This document shows, piece by piece, positions 21,802-29,788 of a DNA stretch of 40,421 bases. Position numbers and translations under genes: made by a program. The notes beneath the pieces were generated by a model. That model did not search any database, was not told the DNA's origin, and saw only the letters and a program-made list of their open reading frames with translations. Source of the DNA: Clostridiales bacterium (lineage in GTDB: Bacteria; Bacillota; Clostridia; Oscillospirales; Oscillospiraceae); NCBI GenBank assembly GCA_019418025.1, contig DYCR01000006.1, forward strand, positions 38,343 to 78,763, given 5' to 3'. Positions within the stretch are counted from its first letter, which is position 1. Each line of letters opens with the position of its first letter.

Positions 21802-22779
21802 ATGGTCAAAGAGCCAACCAAAAAATCGCCAAGGCTGAACCGAAAGCGGCGTGTCCGATGGACAAGAGACGATACGGAGCTGACGATTTTGGCGATCCCA
21901 ACCACCGTTTGGTTCATCGTTTTTTGCTATCTGCCCATGTTTGGCGTGATTCTGGCATTTAAAAACTACAAGATCGTGGATGCCACCAAAAGCTTTGTGT
22001 ACAACCTGTTCCAGAGTGACTGGGCGGGCTTTGATAATTTCCGATATTTTTTGAGCCTGCGGGATTTTCCGCAGATCTTCCGAAACACGGTGCTTTATAA
22101 CGCGGTGTTTATCGTTCTGGATATCGTGCTGCCGGTGAGTCTGGCTATCATGATCAGCAACATTTACAGCAAGCGCTGCTCGAAAACCTATCAGACCCTG
22201 ATGTTTATGCCCCACTTTATGTCCTGGGTGGTCATCAGCTATTTTGTCTATGCGTTTCTGGTCACGGACAAGGGGCTGCTCAACAGCATCATCCGATTCT
22301 TCGGCGGTGAAAATATCAACTGGTACTCCACACCGAAATACTGGCCGGTGATCCTGACCATCATGCACGTGTGGAAGGTCCTTGGGTACAGCATGGTGGT
22401 GTATCTGGCGAGCATCACGGGCATCGATACCTCCCTTTATGAGGCGGCGGTACTGGATGGGGCCAGCAAGGCCCAGCAGGCCCGCTACATCACTCTGCCG
22501 TCGCTGTATCCGATGATCGTGCTGATGTTCATCATGGCGGTGGGCCGCATCTTTGCCTCGGACTTCGGTCTGTTCTATCAGGTGACCCGAGGCGCCGGAC
22601 AGCCGCTGACACCCATTGTGGCGACCTTTGACGTAAAGATCTTCCAGATGGTCACCACAAGCCCCAATCTGGGTCAGAATGCGGCGGCATCCCTGTTCCA
22701 GTCCATTGTGGGCTGTGCGACCATTCTGGGGGCAAACTGGATCGTCCGCAGGGTCGATCCGGACAGTGCAATGATTTGA
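21802..22779 (+). CDS. Carbohydrate ABC transporter permease, LplB family
   Basis: This is the first membrane subunit of a CUT1-type oligosaccharide importer. Its 325 residues comprise a basic N-terminus, a first membrane segment near residue 27, and about five more segments in the permease domain. The EAA loop that contacts the ATPase reads YEAAVLDGASKAQQARYITL. The start is the ATG at 21802, with AAGGAGAAAGGGG upstream. The longer open frame from 21763 would include the ribosome site itself. It is followed after 13 bases by the second permease, then by the binding lipoprotein. No ATPase gene is present, as is usual for the LplABC/YtcP group, which is thought to borrow a shared MsmX-type ATPase. 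The mannosidases downstream suggest manno- or N-glycan oligosaccharides as cargo. Confidence 0.92.
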   Translation: MVKEPTKKSPRLNRKRRVRWTRDDTELTILAIPTTVWFIVFCYLPMFGVILAFKNYKIVDATKSFVYNLFQSDWAGFDNFRYFLSLRDFPQIFRNTVLYNAVFIVLDIVLPVSLAIMISNIYSKRCSKTYQTLMFMPHFMSWVVISYFVYAFLVTDKGLLNSIIRFFGGENINWYSTPKYWPVILTIMHVWKVLGYSMVVYLASITGIDTSLYEAAVLDGASKAQQARYITLPSLYPMIVLMFIMAVGRIFASDFGLFYQVTRGAGQPLTPIVATFDVKIFQMVTTSPNLGQNAAASLFQSIVGCATILGANWIVRRVDPDSAMI

Positions 22780-22792
22780 TGGGGGTGGGGTC

Positions 22793-23737
22793 ATGGTAAA
22801 AGAAATCAAGCGTCAAAGAAAACCGAAATCCGACGGCTCCGGCCTGAACCGGATCAAGCCTGCCACAAACTTCTGTTTCAACCTCCTGTTTGGACTGCTG
22901 GCACTGGCCTGCCTGCTTCCCATCGTGTTTATCTTCATCATCTCCATCACCGATGAAAATGTGATCCGCACCCAAGGCTACCAGTTCTACGTCACGGCGA
23001 AAACAGTCTCCACAAAGGCATATGAATACCTGTGGACCCAGCGCAAGACCATCCTGAGCGCCATGTGGGTCTCGGTGAAGGTCACGGCCATCGGCACGGC
23101 TCTGGGCGTCATGCTCACGACCCTGATGGGTTATGTGCTGTCCCGGAAGGAATACAGGCTCAGGGGCTTTTACACCATGCTGGTGTTCATCCCCATGATC
23201 TTCGGCGGCGGCCTTGCAGCGTCCTATGTGGTCAACACCCAGATCCTGAAGCTGGGCAACACTCTGGCGATCCTGATCCTTCCACTGGCGGTCTCAAGCT
23301 TTAATGTCATCATCGCAAGGACGTTTTTCCAGTCCACCATCCCCGATTCCGTAATCGAGTCGGCAAAACTGGACGGCGCGTCCCAGTGGTCGATCTTCTT
23401 TAAGATCGTGCTTCCGATCTCCAAGCCGGTGCTTGCCACCATTGCGCTGTTTCTGGCGTTTGGCTACTGGAATGACTGGTACCAGTCCATGCTCTATATC
23501 AAGGATCAGGACCTGCAGTCCCTGCAGGCGATGCTCAACAGCATGCAGAAGAATCTGGAATACCTGACCAAGAACCCCACGGCGGGGCTGACCTCCTCGG
23601 ATATGATCCGGATGATGCCTCAGGAATCCGTGCGCATGGCCATCGCCTTTGTGGTGGCGGTGCCCATTGCGTGTGTTTACCCGTTCTTCCAGAAATACTT
23701 TATTTCCGGCTTGACGGTAGGCGCGGTCAAGGGCTGA
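22793..23737 (+). CDS. Carbohydrate ABC transporter permease, LplC/YtcP family
   Basis: This is the second membrane subunit of the importer, with 314 residues and six hydrophobic segments, the first at about residues 28-52. The EAA loop reads IESAKLDGASQWSIFFKIVL. GGGGTGGGG lies just before the ATG. The C-terminal half includes the extracytoplasmic stretch LQAMLNSMQKNLEYLTKNP typical of YtcP-like permeases. It pairs with the LplB-like subunit encoded immediately upstream. After its stop, a hairpin (23763-23786) and a strong AGGAGG site separate it from the lipoprotein gene, which suggests unequal expression of permeases and binding protein. Confidence 0.92.
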   Translation: MVKEIKRQRKPKSDGSGLNRIKPATNFCFNLLFGLLALACLLPIVFIFIISITDENVIRTQGYQFYVTAKTVSTKAYEYLWTQRKTILSAMWVSVKVTAIGTALGVMLTTLMGYVLSRKEYRLRGFYTMLVFIPMIFGGGLAASYVVNTQILKLGNTLAILILPLAVSSFNVIIARTFFQSTIPDSVIESAKLDGASQWSIFFKIVLPISKPVLATIALFLAFGYWNDWYQSMLYIKDQDLQSLQAMLNSMQKNLEYLTKNPTAGLTSSDMIRMMPQESVRMAIAFVVAVPIACVYPFFQKYFISGLTVGAVKG

Positions 23738-23762
23738 GCGCATCCTTATTCAGAAGTTGCAG

Positions 23763-23786
23763 CTGCCCGGCGCACAGCCGCGGCAG
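23763..23786 (+). promoter_or_regulatory. Intercistronic hairpin before the binding-protein gene
   Basis: CTGCCCGG (23763-23770) pairs with CCGCGGCAG (23778-23786) with one bulge. A similar sequence, with CTGCCCG, GGCACACAGC and CGCGGCAG, occurs at 28744-28774 in the same operon. It probably stabilises the downstream lipoprotein message. Confidence 0.45.
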
Positions 23787-23823
23787 AGCAATATAACAAA
23801 CATTTTTATTAGGAGGAACAAAT

Positions 23824-25314
23824 ATGAAAAAGCTCATCGCATCGCTGCTGGCCTCTGTCATGGTGCTGGGCATGTTTGCCGGATGCGCCAAGGGACAGGG
23901 CGAGACAACCAACCCCAACGAAACCCAGAGTGCCAACGCTCCCTCGGAAAATGGTGACATCGTGAACCTGAAATGGGTCACCGTGGGCAACGGCATGCCG
24001 GAAAACTATGACGCATGGAAGGCTGCAATGGACGAATATCTGGGCGAAAAGATCGGCGTGCATCTTGACATGGAGATCATCGGCTGGGGCGACTGGGATC
24101 AGCGCCGGAACATGATCGTCTCCACCAACGAGCCTTATGACATCATGTTCACCAACAACGCAACCTATAACAAGGATGTCAATATGGGTGCATTCGTAAA
24201 GCTGGATGATATGCTGGCTAAGACCCCTGCCCTGAAGGATTTTATCCCCGAAAACCACTGGGAGGCTTGCAGAGTCAATGATGGTATTTACGGCGTTCCT
24301 TCCTACAAGGATTCTTCCAACACATTCTTCTTCATCTACGATCAGGAAGTAGCAGATGCCACCGGTCTGGACTATAAGAACGCACATGATCTGGCCGATG
24401 CGTCCAAGATCGTCGAGGCTATGTATGGTGTAGAGACTGCAAACCATGCTGCCAATACCCCTGTATTCTTCCTGCATCAGGGTGGTCTGGATGCGATCTA
24501 CGGCTCTAAGTATGACGATATCTCCGCAGGCTGCCCCGCAATCGGTGTTTCCTACAAGGGCGGTCAGCCCAAGGTCGTTTCCGTCTTTGAGCAGGAGGAT
24601 ATTATCGCTGACCTGAATATTTTGCAGGACATGTATGCAAAGGGCTACATCAACTCTGATGCAAACATTTTGGCTGAGGCACCTAAGTACCGTCCCTTCG
24701 GCGTTGCAATCGGCTGGCCCTCTGCTGCCGATACCATCTGGGGGCCCAACATGGTAGTCAAGGATCTGAAGGCCACCGCCATCCAGTGGGGCGATACCGT
24801 CCTGTCCAACGCCACCGTTCAGGGCTCTATGAACTGCATCTCTGCGTCCAGTGCGCATCCTGAAAAGGCCCTGCAGCTGCTGGAGCTGGTCAACACCGAC
24901 AGCAAGGTCCGTGACATGCTGTTTTACGGTCTGGAGGGTGACAACTTTGAGTACACCGCAGAGGGTAAGGTCCACAAGCTGAACAACGAGTGGTCTATGG
25001 CCGGCTACACGCAGGGCACCTTCTTCAACGTCACCACTCTGGACACCGACACCACCAACCAGTGGGACGAGGTCAAGGCACAGAACGAAAATGCCGTTGA
25101 GTCTCCCATTCTGGGCTTCTCTCTGAACAAAGAGCCAATCAGCGACAAACTGGATGCGATCGTTGCCGTATTCACCGAGTGGCGTGCTACTCTGATGACC
25201 GGTGCTGACCCCAGTGCCCGTGAAAACATGCTGTCTGCCATGAAGGCAGCAGGTCTGGACGATGTTATCGCAGAGGTCCAGTCTCAGATCGATGCTTGGA
25301 TCGCAAGCAAGTAA
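23824..25314 (+). CDS. Extracellular solute-binding lipoprotein (LplA-like) of the glycan ABC importer
   Basis: This 496-residue CUT1 binding protein has a lipoprotein signal with residues 1-20 hydrophobic after MKK and the lipobox FAGC at Cys21. A low-complexity linker (Gly, Asn, Thr, Ser) runs to about residue 42. The bilobed domain follows (NLKWVTVGNG onward), and the C-terminal part, with PILGFSLNKEPI, looks like the DUF3502-type end of LplA proteins. AGGAGGAACAAAT gives an excellent ribosome site. Codon use is richer in frequent codons than in the flanking genes, as expected for an abundant surface protein. It sits after the two permeases and before a partial terminator (25347-25388). 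A paralogue is encoded at 34706-36178. The ligand is probably a mannose-containing oligosaccharide (inference). Confidence 0.93.
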   Translation: MKKLIASLLASVMVLGMFAGCAKGQGETTNPNETQSANAPSENGDIVNLKWVTVGNGMPENYDAWKAAMDEYLGEKIGVHLDMEIIGWGDWDQRRNMIVSTNEPYDIMFTNNATYNKDVNMGAFVKLDDMLAKTPALKDFIPENHWEACRVNDGIYGVPSYKDSSNTFFFIYDQEVADATGLDYKNAHDLADASKIVEAMYGVETANHAANTPVFFLHQGGLDAIYGSKYDDISAGCPAIGVSYKGGQPKVVSVFEQEDIIADLNILQDMYAKGYINSDANILAEAPKYRPFGVAIGWPSAADTIWGPNMVVKDLKATAIQWGDTVLSNATVQGSMNCISASSAHPEKALQLLELVNTDSKVRDMLFYGLEGDNFEYTAEGKVHKLNNEWSMAGYTQGTFFNVTTLDTDTTNQWDEVKAQNENAVESPILGFSLNKEPISDKLDAIVAVFTEWRATLMTGADPSARENMLSAMKAAGLDDVIAEVQSQIDAWIASK

Positions 25315-25346
25315 TGTTCGACAAACATAGGTAGGCTTTACCTGCC

Positions 25347-25390
25347 GGGTGGGGCTGTTGATTTTTCAATGGCCCCACCCCTTGTTTTTA
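25347..25390 (+). terminator. Terminator or attenuator between the binding-protein and GH38 genes
   Basis: GGGTGGGGC (25347-25355) pairs with GCCCCACCC (25372-25380), with an inner TTGA/TCAA pairing, followed by CTTGTTTTTA. Because the operon appears to continue, it probably stops only part of the transcripts and makes the lipoprotein the most abundant product. Confidence 0.75.
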
Positions 25391-25438
25391 GAGCCGATTT
25401 TCTGAAGCCTTTGGAAGCTCGGCTCTGAAAACAAAGGG
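25378..25438 (+). promoter_or_regulatory. Long inverted repeat overlapping the preceding terminator
   Basis: CCCTTGTTTTTAGAGCCGA (25379-25397) is nearly complementary to the stretch 25419-25438, which contains TCGGCTCT and AAAACAAAGGG. It shares the CCC end and the T-tract with the hairpin at 25347-25380, so the two structures compete. It may act as an antiterminator, or as an mRNA 5'-end hairpin for the GH38 gene. Confidence 0.5.
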
Positions 25439-25495
25439 TTTTCAGGTGACGTCCCCAATCAAATCACAATTGATACATGATAGGAGAGATATCGG

Positions 25496-28400
25496 ATGTA
25501 TTTTATTGACGACCGGATCAAACGGATCTGTGACCAGCTGAAGAACTTCCGCTTTTTGGAGTCGGTGGAGCTGAATGACTGGGAATATAAGCACGGACAG
25601 TTTTTCAGACCCGAGGAGGCAGCCGCCGACCAGACCCCGTGGGAGATCTTTGACACAAGGAGCATGCGCTTTTACGCTTACCCCGACGGCTCGGCCAACG
25701 GGAAATTCAAGGGCCAGAATACCGACTTCCACGGCATCCCCGGGGAGCATTACTGGTTCCGCTCCCATGTGACCATCCCTCAGGAATTTGACGGAAGATC
25801 CGTCTGGCTGCGCATCAGCACCCAGATCGACGAGTGGGACGATGCCAAAAATCCCCAGTTTCTGGTGTTTATCGACGGAGAGGTGGTTCAGGGCGCTGAC
25901 ATGAATCATCGGGAGATCCTCATCAGCCCCAAGGCGCAGGGGGGCAGAGAAATGGACATCGATGTTCAGGTCTACACCGGCATCATGCACATGGAGTTTG
26001 CCTTCCAAACCAGCTTCTATGTACTCGATGAGAAGATCAACCACCTGTATTATGACCTGCTGATCCCCTTGCAGGCATTTGACCGGATGGATCGGGACAG
26101 CAAGGTGCGTCTGGATCTGCAGACCGTATTAAACAGCACCATCAATCTGCTGGATCTGCGGATTCCGTACTCTGAGGGATTCTATGCCTCCGTGGACACG
26201 GCTCAGGCCTATATCACGGAGAACCTCTACCGGAAGATGGGTGGTTACGACGATATCATTGCCACCTGCATCGGTCACACCCACATCGATGTGGCATGGT
26301 GGTGGACCGTGGCGCAGACCAGAGAAAAGGTGGTGCGCTCCTTTGCAACGGTGTTGAAGCTGATGGAGGAGTATCCCAACTACAAGTTCATGTCCAGTCA
26401 GCCGGTGCTGTATGCGTTCCTGAAGCAGCGCTATCCGGAGCTGTTTGAGAAAATCAGGCAGCGGGTGGCAGAGGGCCGCTGGGAGGTGGAGGGCGGCATG
26501 TGGCTGGAGGCTGACTGCAATCTGACCTCCGGCGAGTCCCTTGTCCGCCAGTTCCTTTACGGAAAGCGGTTTTTCCAAGAGGAGTTTGGCAAGGACAGCA
26601 AGATCCTGTGGCTGCCGGACGTGTTTGGCTACTCCGGCGCGCTGCCCCAGATCATGAAAAAATCCGGCGTGGATTACTTCATGACCACCAAGCTTGCATG
26701 GAACCAGATCAACCAGATCCCCAACGATACGTTTATTTGGAGGGGGATCGACGGCTCAGAGGTGCTGACCCACCTGATCACCACTCTGGGCATCGATCAG
26801 GACCCCAAGGAAAGCTTCTTCACCACCTACAACGGCATGCTGCATCCCGGCTCCATTATGGGCGGCTGGGAGCGATACCAGAACAAGCAGATCAACAACG
26901 ATATCCTGATCTCCTATGGCTACGGCGACGGCGGCGGCGGCCCCACCCGTGAGATGCTGGAAACCTCCATCCGCATGGAGCAGGGGATCAGGGGTCTGCC
27001 CAAGGTCCGGCAGGAGACGGCCCGCACCTATTTTGACCAACTAAGTGAGCGTGTAAAGGACAACCCCCGTCTGGACACATGGGAGGGCGAGTTCTACTTT
27101 GAGTACCATCGTGGTACCTATACCTCCATGGCGCGCAACAAGCGGGGCAACCGCAGGAGCGAGCTGATGATGATGGATCTGGAGCTGCTGGGGGTCCTGT
27201 CGGGAGATTATCCGGCAGAGGCAGACACCCGGCTGTGGCGGGACATCATCCTGCTGAATCAGTTCCACGATATCCTTCCCGGAAGCTCCATCGCAGAGGT
27301 CTATGAGGTCACCAAGGGGGAATATGAGCAGCTGGAGCAGGAGGTGCAGGGGCTGCTTGCCCAACGGTTGGAGCTTCTGGCACCGCAGGGCGATGGCGTG
27401 ACGGTGTTCAACACACTGGGCTTTGAAAGAAACGATGTGGTGGCTCTGGGTGATGTAAAGGCCGCCGGACTGACCGACGGAAAGAAGGTCTATCCGGTGC
27501 AGCAGACCGAGCAGGGCGCCGTGGCCTATCTGGAGGGGCTGCCCTCCAAGGGTTGGGCCTGCTTCAGCCTGACAGAGGGGACTGCCGAGTCGCCCTTTGT
27601 GCGAAGGGATGACTACCATCTGGAGACGCCCTTCTATCGGGTGACGCTTGATGAGGCAGGGCGGCTTGTATCCCTGTTTGACAAGGAAGAGGAGCGTGAG
27701 CTTTGCAAGGCAGGCAGGGGACTCAACAGCCTGCGGCTGTACGAAGATAAGCCGGTTTACTATGATAACTGGGATATCGACATGTACTACACGGAAAAGA
27801 GCTGGGATGTGGACGAGCTTGTCAGCATGCAGTGGATCGAGGACGGTCCCGTCCGCACCACACTGGCTCTGGAGTACCGGTGCTGCAACAGCACCATTTG
27901 GCAGAAGGTGCATTTCTACGGCAGTCTGCGCCGGATCGATTTTGAGACACAGGCAGACTGGAAGGAGCATCAGCACCTGCTGAAGGCGGAATTCCCGGTG
28001 GATATCCATTCAGACGAGGCCACCTTTGAGATCCAGTTCGGCAATGTGACCCGCAAGGTACACACCAACACCTCTTGGGAAAAGGCAAGATTTGAAAGCT
28101 GCGGTCAGCGGTGGATGGATCTGTCCGAGGGACACTACGGCGTCAGCCTGCTCAATGACTGCAAGTACGGTCACAGCGTTCGGGACGGTGTCATCGGTCT
28201 GACCCTCATCAAGTGCGGCATCGAGCCAAACCCCAACACCGATAACGAGATGCACTACTTTACATACAGCCTTTACCCCCATCAGGGTACGTGGCGGGAT
28301 GCAGGCACCTTGCAGGAGGCCTCCAAGCTGAATCAGCCGGCCTATGCCCATGCCGGCGGACAGGCAGGGGATCGCTTCAGCTATGCATCCGTGGATCGCA

Positions 28401-28633
28401 GGAACGTGATCCTTGAGACGGTCAAGCAGTCTGAAAACGCAGAGGGGACCGTTCTGCGCCTGTATGAGTCTGAAAATGCCCGCACAAAGGTCACGGTGAC
28501 CCTGCCGCAGGGGGTGACAAAGGCCTGCATCACCAATTTGCTGGAGCAGGCGGAGTCTGAGCTTGACGTGGTCGATGGCAAGGTGAGTTTCGTCATGAAG
28601 CCCTATGAAATTGTGACATTGCTTATAAAATAA
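25496..28633 (+). CDS. GH38 alpha-mannosidase
   Basis: This retaining alpha-mannosidase removes alpha-linked mannose from oligosaccharides in the cytoplasm. Its 1045 residues match the Ams1/bacterial GH38 class. An N-terminal beta domain (about 1-250) precedes the GH38 catalytic domain. Zinc ligands His261 and Asp265 are in GHTHIDVAWWW, and WLEAD (336-340) and the nucleophile Asp375 in WLPDVFGYSG follow. SYGYGDGGGGPT and then LLNQFHDILPGSSIAEVYE are also typical. The C-terminal half (from about 640) is the beta-sandwich region of GH38 enzymes. There is no signal peptide. AGGAGAG lies 8 bases before the ATG. It is inside the glycan operon, after the importer and before an aldose epimerase and a beta-mannosidase, which fits dismantling of imported manno-oligosaccharides or N-glycan fragments. 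Confidence 0.96.
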   Translation: MYFIDDRIKRICDQLKNFRFLESVELNDWEYKHGQFFRPEEAAADQTPWEIFDTRSMRFYAYPDGSANGKFKGQNTDFHGIPGEHYWFRSHVTIPQEFDGRSVWLRISTQIDEWDDAKNPQFLVFIDGEVVQGADMNHREILISPKAQGGREMDIDVQVYTGIMHMEFAFQTSFYVLDEKINHLYYDLLIPLQAFDRMDRDSKVRLDLQTVLNSTINLLDLRIPYSEGFYASVDTAQAYITENLYRKMGGYDDIIATCIGHTHIDVAWWWTVAQTREKVVRSFATVLKLMEEYPNYKFMSSQPVLYAFLKQRYPELFEKIRQRVAEGRWEVEGGMWLEADCNLTSGESLVRQFLYGKRFFQEEFGKDSKILWLPDVFGYSGALPQIMKKSGVDYFMTTKLAWNQINQIPNDTFIWRGIDGSEVLTHLITTLGIDQDPKESFFTTYNGMLHPGSIMGGWERYQNKQINNDILISYGYGDGGGGPTREMLETSIRMEQGIRGLPKVRQETARTYFDQLSERVKDNPRLDTWEGEFYFEYHRGTYTSMARNKRGNRRSELMMMDLELLGVLSGDYPAEADTRLWRDIILLNQFHDILPGSSIAEVYEVTKGEYEQLEQEVQGLLAQRLELLAPQGDGVTVFNTLGFERNDVVALGDVKAAGLTDGKKVYPVQQTEQGAVAYLEGLPSKGWACFSLTEGTAESPFVRRDDYHLETPFYRVTLDEAGRLVSLFDKEEERELCKAGRGLNSLRLYEDKPVYYDNWDIDMYYTEKSWDVDELVSMQWIEDGPVRTTLALEYRCCNSTIWQKVHFYGSLRRIDFETQADWKEHQHLLKAEFPVDIHSDEATFEIQFGNVTRKVHTNTSWEKARFESCGQRWMDLSEGHYGVSLLNDCKYGHSVRDGVIGLTLIKCGIEPNPNTDNEMHYFTYSLYPHQGTWRDAGTLQEASKLNQPAYAHAGGQAGDRFSYASVDRRNVILETVKQSENAEGTVLRLYESENARTKVTVTLPQGVTKACITNLLEQAESELDVVDGKVSFVMKPYEIVTLLIK

Positions 28634-28644
28634 GCAGACAGACC

Positions 28645-28672
28645 TTGACCCTTTGTGAAAAACTGATATACT
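28645..28672 (+). promoter_or_regulatory. Internal promoter before the aldose epimerase gene
   Basis: TTGACC (28645-28650), a 16-base spacer and TATACT (28667-28672) follow the GH38 stop. It could drive the epimerase, beta-mannosidase and two-component genes independently of the importer genes, giving a basal level of sensor. Confidence 0.6.
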
Positions 28673-28679
28673 GAAACAG

Positions 28680-28774
28680 GGTCAGCCGGGGCCTGCGCCT
28701 CGGCTGACCGAAACAAAATCATCAAATCAGGCAGATAGATCTGCTGCCCGCTCGGCACACAGCTGCCGCGGCAG
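28680..28774 (+). promoter_or_regulatory. Two leader hairpins before the aldose epimerase gene
   Basis: GGTCAGCCG (28680-28688) pairs with CGGCTGACC (28701-28709). Further on, CTGCC (28744-28748) pairs with GGCAG (28770-28774) around CGGCA/TGCCG (28753-28757/28764-28768). The second resembles the hairpin at 23763-23786. No T-run follows either one, so they are leader structures and not terminators. Confidence 0.45.
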
Positions 28775-28801
28775 TCCGGGCATATAAGGGAGAATGAGAA
28801 T

Positions 28802-29677
28802 ATGGAAATCACACTTCATACACAAAGTCTCCATCTGACGGTGGAGACTTTAGGCGCGCAAATGACCCATTTACAGTTATCAGACGGAACGGAATACCTG
28901 TGGCAGGGAGATGCACAATACTGGCCGGATCGAGCCCCCACACTGTTTCCTTTCATTGCACGGCTGACCGAGGACTCCTATCGATATCAGGGGCAGGTCT
29001 ATCACATGGGGATACACGGCTTTGCGGCCCAGTCAGAATTTGAGCCGATCGTACAGGAGCCGGATCATCTGGTTTTGGAGCTGCGGGACAGCGAAATCAC
29101 CCGTCAGCAGTATCCCTTTGCCTTTTGTCTGCAAATCGGGTTTCGCCTGAAGGGTCAGCAGGTGGAGATCTCTTATCATGTGGAGAATCTGGACAGCCGG
29201 CTGATGCCCTTCGGGATCGGAGGCCACCCGGGCTTTCGGGTGCCGCTGGAGGACGGAACGTCATTCGGCGATTACAGCCTCTGCTTTGCCCATCCCTGTC
29301 AGCCGGAGCGTGTGGGCTTTACCCCTGCGCTTTATCTCAGCGGAACGGACAGCCCCTATCCGCTGACCGACGGGGTGAAGATTCCTCTGCACCATGGATT
29401 GTTCGACGAGGATGCCATTGTCCTGCGTCATATGGATCGGGAGGTCGCACTGTGCTGCGAAGGCTCTGAGCGGAGCGTGACGGTGTCCTATCCGGATTTT
29501 CCTTACCTTGGCATTTGGCATGCACCCTGCACCGATGCCCCCTATGTGTGCATCGAGCCGTGGACGTCCCTGCCTGCCCGTCAGGACGTGGTGGAGGAGC
29601 TGACGTGCAAGGGGGACATGATCCGTCTTGCTCCCGGCGGTGTCTGGGATACCTGCTGGTCGATCCGCCTGAGCTGA
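28802..29677 (+). CDS. Aldose 1-epimerase family protein (LacX/GalM-like)
   Basis: This interconverts alpha and beta anomers of free aldoses, or binds a phosphorylated hexose as in LacX-type members. Its 291 residues form a beta-sandwich fold throughout. Active-site residues visible are His72 in GIHGF, the acid His142 in GIGGHPGFR and the base Glu252 in CIEPWTSLP. AAGGGAGAATGAG precedes the ATG. It sits between the alpha- and beta-mannosidase genes. GH38 and GH2 enzymes release opposite anomers of mannose, so an epimerase here would equilibrate them for the next enzyme (inference). No signal peptide is seen. Confidence 0.9.
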   Translation: MEITLHTQSLHLTVETLGAQMTHLQLSDGTEYLWQGDAQYWPDRAPTLFPFIARLTEDSYRYQGQVYHMGIHGFAAQSEFEPIVQEPDHLVLELRDSEITRQQYPFAFCLQIGFRLKGQQVEISYHVENLDSRLMPFGIGGHPGFRVPLEDGTSFGDYSLCFAHPCQPERVGFTPALYLSGTDSPYPLTDGVKIPLHHGLFDEDAIVLRHMDREVALCCEGSERSVTVSYPDFPYLGIWHAPCTDAPYVCIEPWTSLPARQDVVEELTCKGDMIRLAPGGVWDTCWSIRLS

Positions 29678-29727
29678 CCCATTGGATGAGGGCTTGGGTG
29701 ACTTTTTGTGAAATTTCAGAGGCTTTT

Positions 29728-29770
29728 GCCTGCCGTTCGATCATACCCCGAGGGGTGAGGATTTGCAGGC
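29728..29770 (+). promoter_or_regulatory. Intercistronic hairpin before the GH2 gene
   Basis: GCCTGC (29728-29733) pairs with GCAGGC (29765-29770) around a small ACCCC/GGGGT hairpin (29745-29756). It ends directly before the ribosome site GAGAGGAG. Confidence 0.35.
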
Positions 29771-29788
29771 GGAGAGGAGAAAACAGCA

